The notes beneath the pieces were generated by a model. That model had not been told where the DNA came from, searched no databases, and worked only from the letters and a program-made list of their open reading frames with translations. A stretch of 64,000 bases of DNA from Bacillus sp. OV166. GTDB lineage: Bacteria; Bacillota; Bacilli; Bacillales; Cytobacillaceae. Below, in pieces: positions 38,957 to 48,080 of the stretch. The position numbers were made by a program, and so were the translations under genes. Where the stretch lies: contig NZ_FXWM01000001.1 of NCBI RefSeq assembly GCF_900177675.1, positions 4,473,001 through 4,537,000 on the forward strand, read 5' to 3'. How positions within the stretch are numbered: the stretch's first letter is position 1; every line of letters starts with the position of its first letter.

Positions 38957-38996
38957 AAAACATCGACGGCATTAGTTTAATTTCCGTCGATGTTTT
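38957..38996. terminator. Bidirectional terminator between sqhC and the glycosylase gene
   Basis: AAAACATCGACGG / CCGTCGATGTTTT is a 13-bp perfect stem with a 14-nt loop, flanked by A and T runs. It overlaps the stop of the convergent gene. Confidence 0.88.
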
Positions 38997-39501
38997 ATTG
39001 TGTTAGGAACGGGACAAGCCCTTTATAGATATCAACAATTTCCTCCATTTTCATTCGAACCAGACCACTTGAAGAAGGTGCAACGAAATCAACCACTCCA
39101 GGTACAAATCCGTTGGGTTGCTTCCCCCACTGAATCACTTTTAAACCACTGTATTGCTGGTAAACTCCCTTTCCAACAAAGCAAACTACCTGCGGCATTA
39201 ACTGTTCGACCTTTTTCTTTAAGATTTCTCTTCCCTCCACGTACTCCTCTTTCGTAATTTCATCCGCTGCCTTTGTCGGCCTTTGAACGATATTTGTAAA
39301 CCCATATCCTAAATCTAAAAGTTTCGCATCTTCAATTGCTTCATATTTCCTCGGCGTTATCCCCGCTTCATACAAGATCCTCCAAAAACGATTGTTGGGA
39401 TTAGCATAATGATGCCCCAGTTCACTTGAGCGAATGCTTGGATTAAAGCCAACAAATAAAACCTTTAAATTTCCCTTGAGATGATCACTGATGGGTTTCA
39501 T
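38995..39501 (-). CDS. mug: Mismatch-specific uracil/thymine DNA glycosylase (Mug/TDG family)
   Basis: The 168-residue protein has LFVGFNPSIRSSELGHHYANPNNRFWRIL, the Mug motif 1 with the catalytic-region asparagine (GFNPS). The second motif region is VDFVAPSSSGLVRMKMEEI. The family removes U or T from G:U and G:T mismatches and leaves an abasic site, which ExoA could then cut. It starts at ATG 39501 as a single leftward gene between terminators. Length is normal. Confidence 0.9.
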   Translation of the reverse strand: MKPISDHLKGNLKVLFVGFNPSIRSSELGHHYANPNNRFWRILYEAGITPRKYEAIEDAKLLDLGYGFTNIVQRPTKAADEITKEEYVEGREILKKKVEQLMPQVVCFVGKGVYQQYSGLKVIQWGKQPNGFVPGVVDFVAPSSSGLVRMKMEEIVDIYKGLVPFLTQ

Positions 39502-39573
39502 AATAAATCTCCTTATTTACCTAGCCTTCTTAGATTTACCAATTGTTCCAACGTTATGTAATATTTACTTTAT

Positions 39574-40149
39574 TTAGTTCCGGTCAATGGAAATAGTGGT
39601 AATCAGACTTGCTAGTAGTCCAACAATCGCTACGATAATCAGCGAATAAAAAAGTTTCACATCCTGAAGGAGAAAGAGGCCGGTAATAATGATAACGGCA
39701 TCCATCGCAAACATAATGACGCCAACATTCACTTTTGACCATTTGGCAATGATCAGTGCTACCAGGTCCATACCCCCTGGACTAATATGATTTCTTAGCA
39801 TTACCCCAACCCCACTCCCAATAATCACTGCTCCTACAATAACACTACTAAGGATGGGTAGATGAAATATTCCATTTAAAGGCATGAATAATTCAATCAT
39901 AAGACCGGTACAAAGCGCTCCTATTACACCATTGATAAAATAAATGGGGTCAGATTTAAAGGCGAACATATAAACGGGGATATTAAGAAAGATGAACGTG
40001 ATTCCGGTTTTAAAACCCCATATATATTTTAACAACAGGCTAATACCTAAAAATCCTCCATTAATTAAATGCAAAGGAAGGATAAACCCGTTAATGCCAA
40101 TCCCAATCATGGTGCTCCCAAATCCGATTATAGCCAATTTTTTCAGCAT
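39574..40149 (-). CDS. YitT family membrane protein, short form
   Basis: The 191-residue protein has five predicted membrane helices. The family signature INGGFLGISLLLKYIWGFKTGITFIFLNIPVY and the later ISPGGMDLVALIIAKW are both present. Unlike the second YitT protein at 58748 it lacks the C-terminal DUF2179 cytoplasmic domain. The transport role of this family is not established. It sits between the glycosylase and the NhaC-type gene without obvious coupling. Confidence 0.88.
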   Translation of the reverse strand: MLKKLAIIGFGSTMIGIGINGFILPLHLINGGFLGISLLLKYIWGFKTGITFIFLNIPVYMFAFKSDPIYFINGVIGALCTGLMIELFMPLNGIFHLPILSSVIVGAVIIGSGVGVMLRNHISPGGMDLVALIIAKWSKVNVGVIMFAMDAVIIITGLFLLQDVKLFYSLIIVAIVGLLASLITTISIDRN

Positions 40150-40242
40150 GTGATCATCCCTTGTCCAAGTTCTTTACTACCACTAATATGAAAGATAGTG
40201 GTACTTCATTCAAAGGGATTCTCTTTTAACCCCAAAAACCGA

Positions 40243-40270
40243 AAATACGGAGACGCAAAAGACTCCGTTT
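40243..40270 (-). terminator. Terminator after the NhaC-type gene
   Basis: ACGGAG / CTCCGT with a 10-nt loop, followed on the minus strand by ATTTTC and GGTTTTTGG. Confidence 0.6.
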
Positions 40271-40271
40271 T

Positions 40272-41597
40272 TTAAGCAATCGATGTTCGATTTGGTTTGG
40301 ATTTTCGGACTTGTTTTACTAAGGAAACTAATATCGTTAAAATGGGTAAAATCCATAAAAATAGCGCAAATGGCAGATAATCCATGATCGGTATACCAAC
40401 GATCGTGCTGCACATGATGGCGAGAACACTCCACGGGACTATTCCCGGAAACAGCATCGTCGAATCCCCCATCACTCTAGCTAGCTCTTCTTTTCCATAG
40501 TTACTAGACCAATGAGGAAGGAAGGATCTCCCTGTTAGAATAATGGGCAGGGTTTGATTTGCTGCTATTAAAGTGATCAAAAATGTCGCCAAAAGCGTTT
40601 TAAGGGTGTCACCAGTCAGAGATCGAGATGATTGTAACCATTTATCTAAATAAGGCTGAATGACATTCATTTCTTCTAAAAGGCCATTATATGCCCCTGC
40701 CAAGGCTAAAAATAGGAGCAATTCATACATATGAAGGAATCCTCCCCCAAGCCCATCAATGCCACCCCACAAAGAAAAACCGAGTTTTGTATATGAAATT
40801 CCACCGAATAATGCAATCACCGAAGCTGATAGAATACTAGTTAAGAAAGCATAAATGATACTAAACTGTAAAAGGACAAATACGATTAAGATGATTGGCG
40901 GGATTAATTTAATCACTGAAATTTCATGCAAACTTAGTGGTTGGGAATTTGAAGCAGTTGTTTCAGAGATCAGATAGTCAGCCATTCCATAAAAGCAAAA
41001 GCATAAAATAATAGCCAAAAGCGTGGTGACAAACATCGCATTCCATTGTCTTTTCACCGGCAATTCAACCGTATGTGACAAAAGTTGATGGGCACTTGAA
41101 AACGGCGAGGTCCGATCGCCTACAAACGCTCCTGAAACCAATGCGCCAGCTACCATTTCAACAGGAAGGTGAAGAACGATTGCCGTCCCAATAATAGGTA
41201 TACCAATCGCACTCAATGTCCCAACAGTCGTTCCAAGTAGCATCGAGAATACCATTGCGCAAAGAAACGATAAGACAAAAAAATGATTTGGTATGATAAA
41301 ATGCAAGGCGATTTTCACCATTTGCTGAATGGTACCTGATAAGTACCAAGATGGCAGCAAGAAACTAACCAAGAAAAGAATTAAGATGACAATTCTCGTT
41401 TTATTCACACCCAAAATACTAATATGTAGTATTTGTTTTATCGATATATCTTTTTTCTTTGCTAACCAAACAAGCATGAGGTAGCCTGGAAAAAACCCTG
41501 CCACAAGTGGGTGATGAAAGATAACTGACCAAACCACCCCTGTCAAAGTAACGATTAGAAGGAGCAACACTTGCTTTAAAGAAAAATTAATATCCAT
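40272..41597 (-). CDS. NhaC-family Na+/H+ antiporter-like transporter
   Basis: The 441-residue protein has about eleven hydrophobic segments and the NhaC hallmark GALVSGAFVGDRTSPFSSAHQLLSH. MLLGTTVGTLSAIGIPIIG precedes it. The family exchanges sodium for protons, or malate for lactate in the case of MleN. The ATG at 41597 after AAAGGGTGGG is chosen over a longer frame. It is a single gene with a terminator. Substrates cannot be told. Confidence 0.9.
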   Translation of the reverse strand: MDINFSLKQVLLLLIVTLTGVVWSVIFHHPLVAGFFPGYLMLVWLAKKKDISIKQILHISILGVNKTRIVILILFLVSFLLPSWYLSGTIQQMVKIALHFIIPNHFFVLSFLCAMVFSMLLGTTVGTLSAIGIPIIGTAIVLHLPVEMVAGALVSGAFVGDRTSPFSSAHQLLSHTVELPVKRQWNAMFVTTLLAIILCFCFYGMADYLISETTASNSQPLSLHEISVIKLIPPIILIVFVLLQFSIIYAFLTSILSASVIALFGGISYTKLGFSLWGGIDGLGGGFLHMYELLLFLALAGAYNGLLEEMNVIQPYLDKWLQSSRSLTGDTLKTLLATFLITLIAANQTLPIILTGRSFLPHWSSNYGKEELARVMGDSTMLFPGIVPWSVLAIMCSTIVGIPIMDYLPFALFLWILPILTILVSLVKQVRKSKPNRTSIA

Positions 41598-41851
41598 ACG
41601 AACCCACCCTTTAATTAAGAAACATCTCTTATTATAAGGAAAAATGCCCCTTCCGAAAAGCAATAGCTTGCCACCAAAATAAAAAGAAACCGCAAATAGA
41701 CGGCTCCATTGTTACGCAAAGTTAAAAGTGGGTTGGTGATATAGATTTTACGAATAACAAGAATTAGCGGAAACCGCAGGGTTGTTTTATTACTTGGTCA
41801 AACGACCTGACGATCATTCCGCCAACTTGTCACTTTATCTAGCCAACCCGC

Positions 41852-42265
41852 TTAATGAAGGTACTTTTTACGTGAACCGAGCCTTTTTCGGTAGACAAAC
41901 TTTCTAAAATCATCCTCCTTTAGATTCCCATCATAGATTAAAAAAAGTAACGATTGATATTCTGGATATCGCTTCATGACGAAAAGGGCGAACTCCTTCC
42001 GTTCGCCCATTTGTTTCAATTTAAACTCTTCCTGGTTAATAATATCTTCAATCTTCATTTGGTAATATGCTTTCGTATCCTCCCACTTTTCTTTGCGATT
42101 CTCCAAAACATCTCGGGCATATTCAGGTAATTTCTCAATCACAAGATCAATATAGCCTTCAGACCACATAATCATTTTATCCTTTTCAGGGAGTTCAAAG
42201 ACCATATTCATCAACTCAAGATCATCCACTGTATCGTTTGCTGCATATTTCCCGACCCGATTCAT
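41852..42265 (-). CDS. Hypothetical helical protein
   Basis: The 137-residue protein starts at ATG 42265, eight bases after AAGAGGTGA. It is charged and fully helical in character, with no signal or membrane segment. Segments KLPEYARDVLENRKEKWEDTKAYYQMKIEDIINQEE and ERKEFALFVMKRYPEYQSLLFLIYDGN stand out. The second vaguely recalls helical C-terminal domains of some RNA ligases, but that is only an impression. It lies 27 bp downstream of the PrsA-like gene and may be co-transcribed with it. Confidence 0.6.
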   Translation of the reverse strand: MNRVGKYAANDTVDDLELMNMVFELPEKDKMIMWSEGYIDLVIEKLPEYARDVLENRKEKWEDTKAYYQMKIEDIINQEEFKLKQMGERKEFALFVMKRYPEYQSLLFLIYDGNLKEDDFRKFVYRKRLGSRKKYLH

Positions 42266-42292
42266 CTTGCTATTCACCTCTTGATCGTAGGG

Positions 42293-43180
42293 TTAAACTT
42301 CTTCTAATGTATTTTCAATATCATAGCTCTTCTTCTTGTTCTCTAGCCAGGTTGAGTACTCAGAATCGATTTTCTGATCAACTAAAGTCTCTTTAATTTC
42401 TTCCTTACTGTCATTATAATTTGCTTCTTTTGCCTTCTTTTTAGCCTCCAATTTAATAATATGATAGCCATATTCAGTCTTTACTGGCTTACTTACTTGG
42501 TCCACTGCCAGTCCAAAGGCCACATCTTCAAATTCAGTGACCATTGTCCCTTTGGCAAAATATCCAAGGTCACCGCCTGAATCCTTCGTGCTATCATCAG
42601 TGGAATAATTTTTGGCTAACTCCGCAAAATCTCCGCCATCGTTGAGCTTTTGTTTGACCTCATTAGCCGTTTTTTCATCGGCAACCAGAATATGACTTGC
42701 TTTAATTTGCTCTGCTTCGGCAAACGAATCCTTATTTTCATCAAAATAGGTTTTCATTTCCTCCTCGGTAATTTCTATTTGAGGCTCCAGTAATTGTTTG
42801 ATGGTCAAATAATTTTTTAGATCTTGTTTAAGAAAGGCCAAAGTAGTATTGTTGCTTTCAAGCGCCTGTTTAAATGCTTCTTCGCCGCCATAAGAGGCTT
42901 TCAGTTTTTCAACCTCTTTATTCAGGATACTGTTAGTAATATTTACTTTTTGTTTTTTAGCCTCAGCAGCCACAATTTTATCGCCAATTATTTTATCAAC
43001 TGTAGCAGCACCATACTGTTCGACCATTTCACTATAAAGATCGTCTTTGCTAATTGCTTCACCATTAAACTTTGCGACCGTCTCATCCTTCTTTAGGGCG
43101 AAACTTAGCGAGATACCCATCGTAATTAATAACACTAGTATGACCAGAAAAGTTTTTTTATTTTGCATTAATAAGGACAT
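42293..43180 (-). CDS. PrsA-like parvulin foldase, membrane-anchored
   Basis: The 295-residue protein has one N-terminal hydrophobic segment (TFLVILVLLITMGISLSFAL). A SurA/PrsA-type helical domain follows, then a parvulin domain (about 155-255: IKASHILVADEKTANEVKQKL, GDFAELAKNYSTDDSTKDSGGDLGYF, VKTEYGYHIIKL). PrsA proteins fold exported proteins at the membrane-wall interface. The usual lipobox cysteine is missing, so this one should be held by its uncleaved helix, as in B. subtilis YacD. It follows the HtrA protease gene by 21 bp, forming an exported-protein quality-control unit. Confidence 0.88.
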   Translation of the reverse strand: MSLLMQNKKTFLVILVLLITMGISLSFALKKDETVAKFNGEAISKDDLYSEMVEQYGAATVDKIIGDKIVAAEAKKQKVNITNSILNKEVEKLKASYGGEEAFKQALESNNTTLAFLKQDLKNYLTIKQLLEPQIEITEEEMKTYFDENKDSFAEAEQIKASHILVADEKTANEVKQKLNDGGDFAELAKNYSTDDSTKDSGGDLGYFAKGTMVTEFEDVAFGLAVDQVSKPVKTEYGYHIIKLEAKKKAKEANYNDSKEEIKETLVDQKIDSEYSTWLENKKKSYDIENTLEEV

Positions 43181-43201
43181 TCTTCTAGCTACTCCCTCCC
43201 C

Positions 43202-44644
43202 TTATTCCGACAGTTTTACAATTATCGTCATTTGTTTTCCGTCGCGGTAAACACCAAATTTTATTTCAGCGCCTTTGCTAACTTTTGTATATAAATATTT
43301 TCTTAAATCTGAAGAACTGGAAATCTCCGTTCCATTCATAGAGACAATAATATCCTTTACTTGAAGCCCAGCTTTTGCAGCTGCTGAATTAGGCTCAATG
43401 TTTGTCAGCATAACACCTTTTGTTGTGTTATTCGGCATGTTTTGCCAGTACATTTGTGGCACTTGATCAAGATCTGCAAGTCCTACCCCAAGATATGGAC
43501 GGTCAATTTTACCGCTTTTAATTAATTGATTCACAATTGGAATGAGGTCATTACTAGGAATCGCAAAGCCTAATCCTTCTACACCACTCTCAGAAATTTT
43601 CAAACTATTGATCCCAATCACTTGCCCTTGTGGGTTAATTAACGCACCACCACTGTTCCCTGGATTGATCGCTGCATCTGTTTGAATGACATTGGTTTCC
43701 CAATTTCCTGCTGATGTTGTGATAGCAATGCTTCGGTTCGTTGCACTGACTATACCTTGCGTGACTGTCCTTGAGAGATCGAGTCCGAGCGGGTTTCCAA
43801 TCGCATAAACTTGGTCGCCAGGGCGGAGTGTGGATGAATTACCAAAATCAGCAGTTGCCGTCACGTATTTAGCGTCAATTTTTAAGACCGCAAGATCCGT
43901 TAAGGCATCTGTGCCAACAACTTCTGCGGTCGCCTTTTCACCGTCAAACAAAGATACTTCAAGTTTCGAGGCCCCTTCTACTACGTGGTTATTGGTGACA
44001 ATATACGCCGTGCCATTATTTTTTTGAAAAATAACTCCCGAGCCAGATCCGCTTTCCACACTTTGTGATGAGTTAGGGTTTCCATATAAATTATTCTCTT
44101 GTTGTTGATAATTAACGATCCCTACAATGGCTTTTGATACCTTTTCAACCGTATCCGCAATCGAATTAGAAGATGCGGCTGTTGGCTGAGCCACCACTGC
44201 TTTGACAGATGTTCCTTGTTGTGAACTTATTGCCCCTTGATTCTCCACCTTCGGAAAATGATTTTTTATGTAGTCTGTATGTGGCAGAATCGCTAATGTC
44301 AATACAGACCCAATTACCCCAGCGGCAAGTGTGGAGGCAAATCCTCTTACATTCCGTTTTTTCTTATACTTTTGATCCACTTGGCTAGTCGTGCGCGTTT
44401 GATCCATTTCTAGAGGTAACGTCGCTTCTGTGGTAGGGTCGAATTCGGTTGGTTCTTCTTGTTCCCCATGATTGACAAAATCCTTCGTCTCCACTGTTAC
44501 GGTCGCATCGACAGCATGCGAATTTTCTTCGGTATGGCTGAAATTGATTGTATCCGCTGCTTGTTCCTCAGCTTTTGTATTTTCAGTCATCTCAGATGAA
44601 TTAGGTTGATTTTTTTCGAATTCATTTTCATTTTTTAATTCCAT
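43202..44644 (-). CDS. HtrA-type membrane serine protease with PDZ domain
   Basis: The 480-residue protein starts at ATG 44644. A long acidic cytoplasmic N-terminus (about 95 residues) is followed by one membrane helix (about 101-120), a trypsin-like domain with H220 (VTNNHVVEGA), D250 (LTDLAVLKI) and S331 (INPGNSGGAL), and a C-terminal PDZ domain (NIEPNSAAAKAGLQVKDIIVSMNG). HtrA proteases degrade or refold misfolded exported proteins. It lies between a two-component system and a PrsA-like foldase, all leftward. In B. subtilis htrB adjoins cssRS, so secretion-stress control is plausible here. Confidence 0.94.
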   Translation of the reverse strand: MELKNENEFEKNQPNSSEMTENTKAEEQAADTINFSHTEENSHAVDATVTVETKDFVNHGEQEEPTEFDPTTEATLPLEMDQTRTTSQVDQKYKKKRNVRGFASTLAAGVIGSVLTLAILPHTDYIKNHFPKVENQGAISSQQGTSVKAVVAQPTAASSNSIADTVEKVSKAIVGIVNYQQQENNLYGNPNSSQSVESGSGSGVIFQKNNGTAYIVTNNHVVEGASKLEVSLFDGEKATAEVVGTDALTDLAVLKIDAKYVTATADFGNSSTLRPGDQVYAIGNPLGLDLSRTVTQGIVSATNRSIAITTSAGNWETNVIQTDAAINPGNSGGALINPQGQVIGINSLKISESGVEGLGFAIPSNDLIPIVNQLIKSGKIDRPYLGVGLADLDQVPQMYWQNMPNNTTKGVMLTNIEPNSAAAKAGLQVKDIIVSMNGTEISSSSDLRKYLYTKVSKGAEIKFGVYRDGKQMTIIVKLSE

Positions 44645-44810
44645 CTCACTCAATCTCCTTTAAGGATTTTCTAACTTGTCTTTACTTTAACTGACAAATC
44701 TTAAGAAATTATTAACAAACTATAACGGCTTTTGGAAATATCCAAGAAATATAATCGCAACTGCACAAAAAAGCTGCAGGCATCAGTCCGCAGCTTCTTA
44801 ATACTCCCGC

Positions 44811-46238
44811 TTATTTTTGAAGTCGAATCACAAATTTTGTTCCTTGTCCTTCTTCACTGAAAACATTAATTTCTCCATTATGCAGTAGAACCAATTGCTT
44901 TACGATTGAAAGACCTAACCCAAATTCACCATAGGGGTTACTGGTTCTGGAAATATCAGCTTTATAGAAACGACGCCAGATGTTTTCGATATCATTCGGT
45001 TCAATACCAATTCCCGTGTCTTCTACTTCGATAATGGTTGAGTTCTCCTCTGTTCTTCCACGCAGCCAAATGGTCCCGTTCGTGGTAAATTGAATGCTAT
45101 TTTTGGTAATATTAATTAATATTTGGATCAGACGGTCATAATCTGCATTAACCATGACTTCCGGTGCCGCGTCAATAACTATCCGATTATTTTTATCCTC
45201 TGCTTGAGGCATTAATTGTTCCTGAATAATTTCTAGTAACTCTACGAGCTGAATGTCTTCCCTAAATAACTGAATCTGGTTGGAGCGAATTTTGTCATAA
45301 TCCAAGTTTTCATTGACTAGGCGAATGAGTCTTTTCGCTTCTTGGCTAACTAAGTTGATTCCACGCTCTTTATCTTCTTCCGGAATCATGTCATTTTTCA
45401 AACCTTCGATTACACCACTAATTGTCGTAAGAGGCGTCCGCATTTCATGGGAAACATCAGACAAAAATTGCCTTCGTCTATTTTCCAGACTTTCAATTTC
45501 CTCCATCGATGTATTAATTTTATCGACCATATGATTAAAATCGTTTGCTAATTCACCAATTTCATCAAAATTGGACGAAGAAACGTGTACTTGATAATTC
45601 CCAGCAGAGACAAGGGAGGTTGCTTCACGTAGATGCTTAATCCGGTTAACATGAATCCTCGATAAAAACCAACTCATTAGAAAGGACACTATAAGAGCAA
45701 TAAGAATGGTATACAAAATAAACTGATTGACACGTTGAATCATCGCACTTGAGCCGCTAATCGGAGAGGTTAATAAAATGCCGCCAATAAAGTTCCCGTT
45801 ATCAAGATATGGTAATACAACAAAGGTAACACCTTCTTGACCGAACCTTTTAAAATCGCTATTAACCACAAGGGTACGCCCTTTAGAAATCTTATCCCAA
45901 TCCTTGTCAGATAACCCCCCAATAGCTGGACCCTGTTTTCCAACGGCGTATAATTTTCCATATTGATCGAACATACTAAAGCTCATTTTTCTGGTCGCTA
46001 ATACGGAGCTATATCGATTAATGATGGACTCCGTCGCTTGTGGCCTTTGTTCAATCTCTGACATGATAGACTTCCCGTAAGAAATGAGCTCGTTTGCTTT
46101 ATTCTCATAAACCAGATTTTCAACATAATGGGCAAATAAAAGACTTAACACCAAAAAAGCAACAATAATGATACTGATATGACTAAAAAACTGTTGGTAA
46201 ATATATCTAAACTTCATCCGCTTTGATTGACTCATCAA
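44811..46238 (-). CDS. Two-component sensor histidine kinase
   Basis: The 475-residue kinase has two membrane helices (about 17-37 and 172-193) around an extracellular sensor of about 130 residues. A HAMP linker is followed by the phosphoacceptor box FLSDVSHEMRTPL (H264) and the ATPase boxes NITKNSIQF, DTGIGI and GEFGLGLSIV. The start may be here or at the ATG at 46217; both overlap the end of the regulator gene, showing coupling. The signal is unknown; the downstream HtrA and PrsA-like genes suggest envelope or secretion stress. Confidence 0.94.
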   Translation of the reverse strand: MMSQSKRMKFRYIYQQFFSHISIIIVAFLVLSLLFAHYVENLVYENKANELISYGKSIMSEIEQRPQATESIINRYSSVLATRKMSFSMFDQYGKLYAVGKQGPAIGGLSDKDWDKISKGRTLVVNSDFKRFGQEGVTFVVLPYLDNGNFIGGILLTSPISGSSAMIQRVNQFILYTILIALIVSFLMSWFLSRIHVNRIKHLREATSLVSAGNYQVHVSSSNFDEIGELANDFNHMVDKINTSMEEIESLENRRRQFLSDVSHEMRTPLTTISGVIEGLKNDMIPEEDKERGINLVSQEAKRLIRLVNENLDYDKIRSNQIQLFREDIQLVELLEIIQEQLMPQAEDKNNRIVIDAAPEVMVNADYDRLIQILINITKNSIQFTTNGTIWLRGRTEENSTIIEVEDTGIGIEPNDIENIWRRFYKADISRTSNPYGEFGLGLSIVKQLVLLHNGEINVFSEEGQGTKFVIRLQK

Positions 46239-46908
46239 ACTTATACCCTACCCCCCATACCGTATGGAAGAATGGCTGTAAGCTTGTTTCGACTTTTTTC
46301 CTCAGCCGTTTGATATGGACATCAACTGTACGTTCATCACCGTAGTACTGATAGCCCCAAACCCGTTCAAGTAACTGCTCTCTTGAAAACACTTGACGGG
46401 GGTGTTCAACCATATAGAAAAGTAAATCAAACTCCTTCGGTGTTAAGTTTGTCACCGGTGTTCCGTCCACAATCACTTCTCTCGTATTTTTACTTACCTT
46501 AAAGTGTTCAGTTTGTAGGAAATCGTCACTTTCTTTTGGCACCTGTGTTTGGAAGCGGCGTGTAACTGCCTTAATTCTCGCCATCAATGTCAGCGGACTG
46601 AATGGCTTGGTCACATAATCATCAGCTCCCATCTCAAGTCCGAGCACTTGGTCTGACTCACTATCCTTTGCTGTTAACATAATGATTGGAACAGTAAAAT
46701 TTTCTTGCCGGATTTTACGGCAGATCGTTACTCCATCCATTCCCGGAAGCATCCAATCAATAATGAGAGCATCCCATGTCCCTTCCTTAATGCGGTTATA
46801 TCCCTCAAGGCCATCATTGACAAACTCTCCATCAATGCCTTCTTTGGCAAAAAACATTTCGATCATTGAGCAAACACTTTTATTATCTTCAATCACTAAT
46901 ATTCTCAA
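46207..46908 (-). CDS. OmpR-family response regulator
   Basis: The 233-residue protein has a receiver domain (acidic pocket E7-D8, phosphoacceptor D51 in IIDWMLPGMDG, K in YVTKPFSP). A winged-helix output domain follows (LTPKEFDLLFYMVEHPRQVFSREQLLERVWGYQYYGDERTVDVHIKRLRKKV). It is cognate to the kinase that follows with overlap. It is not an obvious CssR orthologue, so the CssRS parallel rests on gene context only. Confidence 0.94.
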   Translation of the reverse strand: MRILVIEDNKSVCSMIEMFFAKEGIDGEFVNDGLEGYNRIKEGTWDALIIDWMLPGMDGVTICRKIRQENFTVPIIMLTAKDSESDQVLGLEMGADDYVTKPFSPLTLMARIKAVTRRFQTQVPKESDDFLQTEHFKVSKNTREVIVDGTPVTNLTPKEFDLLFYMVEHPRQVFSREQLLERVWGYQYYGDERTVDVHIKRLRKKVETSLQPFFHTVWGVGYKFDESIKADEV

Positions 46909-47043
46909 AATTAGATCAGCTCCTCATGCAACCTATATTGTTCTATTTATTTAGTTTATCTCAAATTTTAAGCATATCAACCATAAAAACAATTGTTCTC
47001 TACTAATTAATAGTTTGTTCATATTTTATTAATATCTCCACAG

Positions 47044-47077
47044 AAAAAGAGGCTTGAATCACTTCAAGACCTCTTTC
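47044..47077 (-). terminator. Terminator of the second acyl-CoA operon
   Basis: GAAAGAGG-T-CTTGAA-GTGA-TTCAAG-CCTCTTT with a TTTTTC tail on the minus strand; 13 paired positions with one bulge. Confidence 0.88.
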
Positions 47078-47093
47078 ATACATTTATTTAACA

Positions 47094-48068
47094 TTACGGC
47101 ACTAAAATTAATTTCCCTTGTGTTTTTCGCGATTGCAGCAGAGTATGGACCTTTGCTGCATCCTCTAATGGGAATACCCCGCCAATGGTCAGCTTTAATT
47201 TTCCTGCACCGAGGTATGTAAGTAACTCTACTAAGCTTGGCTGCAGTAATTCTGGTTTCCTCATAATCTGCGGTAAGAAAAAGCCGATAACTGATTGATT
47301 TCTAGCCATCAGTGATGACGGGTAGAAGCGGCTTTGCTCACCGCTTGCAGCGCCAAACACAACAAGGCGGCCAAATGTGGCGAGACATTTGACGGTTTTA
47401 TTAAAAACATCCCCGCCCACCATTTCAAGCGCAACATTTACCCCTTTGCCGCCAGTGGCTTCAAGAACCTGCTGTTCCCAGTCTGGCTCTGTATAGTTAA
47501 TTAGTACGTCTGCGCCCATTTCTTGTGCTAACGCCAATTTTTCAGCTGAACTTGCTGTAGCAATGACCTTTCCTGCCCCAAACAATTTCGCTAGCTGAAC
47601 TGCAATTGTTCCTACCCCGCCTGCAGCTGCATGCACAAGGACGCTTTCTCCCTTTTCTAAACGAGCCATTGTTTTTAAAATATGATAAGCACTTAAGCCT
47701 TGCAATGGAAGGGCAACGGCATTTTGGAAATCTAATTGTTCAGGAATCGGAATCAGTGAACGCTCATCTGCTAGCGCATATTCAGCGTAGCCCCCTGATT
47801 CGATTAAGGTGACAATTCTTGTACCAGGCTTAACTTTTGTGACTTGATCTCCAACTGCAGCAACCACTCCCGCAATCTCAGCACCAGGAATGAAAGGCAG
47901 CGGCGTTTTTACGACATATTGTCCTTCCCTCCGTGCAGTATCCGCGTAGTTAACACCAATCGCTTTTATTTCAATTAGAACTTCATGACCGGTTTGAACC
48001 GGTTTTTCAATATCCACTAGATTCAATACTTCTGGTCCACCATATTCTTTTAATCGAACTGCTTTCAT
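47094..48068 (-). CDS. Zinc-free quinone oxidoreductase (MDR family)
   Basis: The 324-residue protein starts at ATG 48068, nine bases after TAGGAG. It has a GroES-like N-terminal fold (PFIPGAEIAGVVAAVG) and a Rossmann domain with VLVHAAAGGVGTIAVQLAKLFGAGKVIATASS. The cysteine ligands for zinc are absent, as in NADPH:quinone reductases (QOR). It is the last gene of the acyl-CoA operon, 12 bp from the hydratase gene. It may reduce an enoyl or quinone intermediate; the exact substrate is unknown. Confidence 0.9.
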   Translation of the reverse strand: MKAVRLKEYGGPEVLNLVDIEKPVQTGHEVLIEIKAIGVNYADTARREGQYVVKTPLPFIPGAEIAGVVAAVGDQVTKVKPGTRIVTLIESGGYAEYALADERSLIPIPEQLDFQNAVALPLQGLSAYHILKTMARLEKGESVLVHAAAGGVGTIAVQLAKLFGAGKVIATASSAEKLALAQEMGADVLINYTEPDWEQQVLEATGGKGVNVALEMVGGDVFNKTVKCLATFGRLVVFGAASGEQSRFYPSSLMARNQSVIGFFLPQIMRKPELLQPSLVELLTYLGAGKLKLTIGGVFPLEDAAKVHTLLQSRKTQGKLILVP

Positions 48069-48080
48069 CACTTTCATCTC

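Noticed and set aside
41664..41851. Structured leader or riboswitch between the NhaC-type gene and the hypothetical gene
   Set aside because: Small palindromes (GCGGAAACCGC, GGTCAAACGACC) are present, but the segment is at the 3' ends of genes and matches no riboswitch core that I know.
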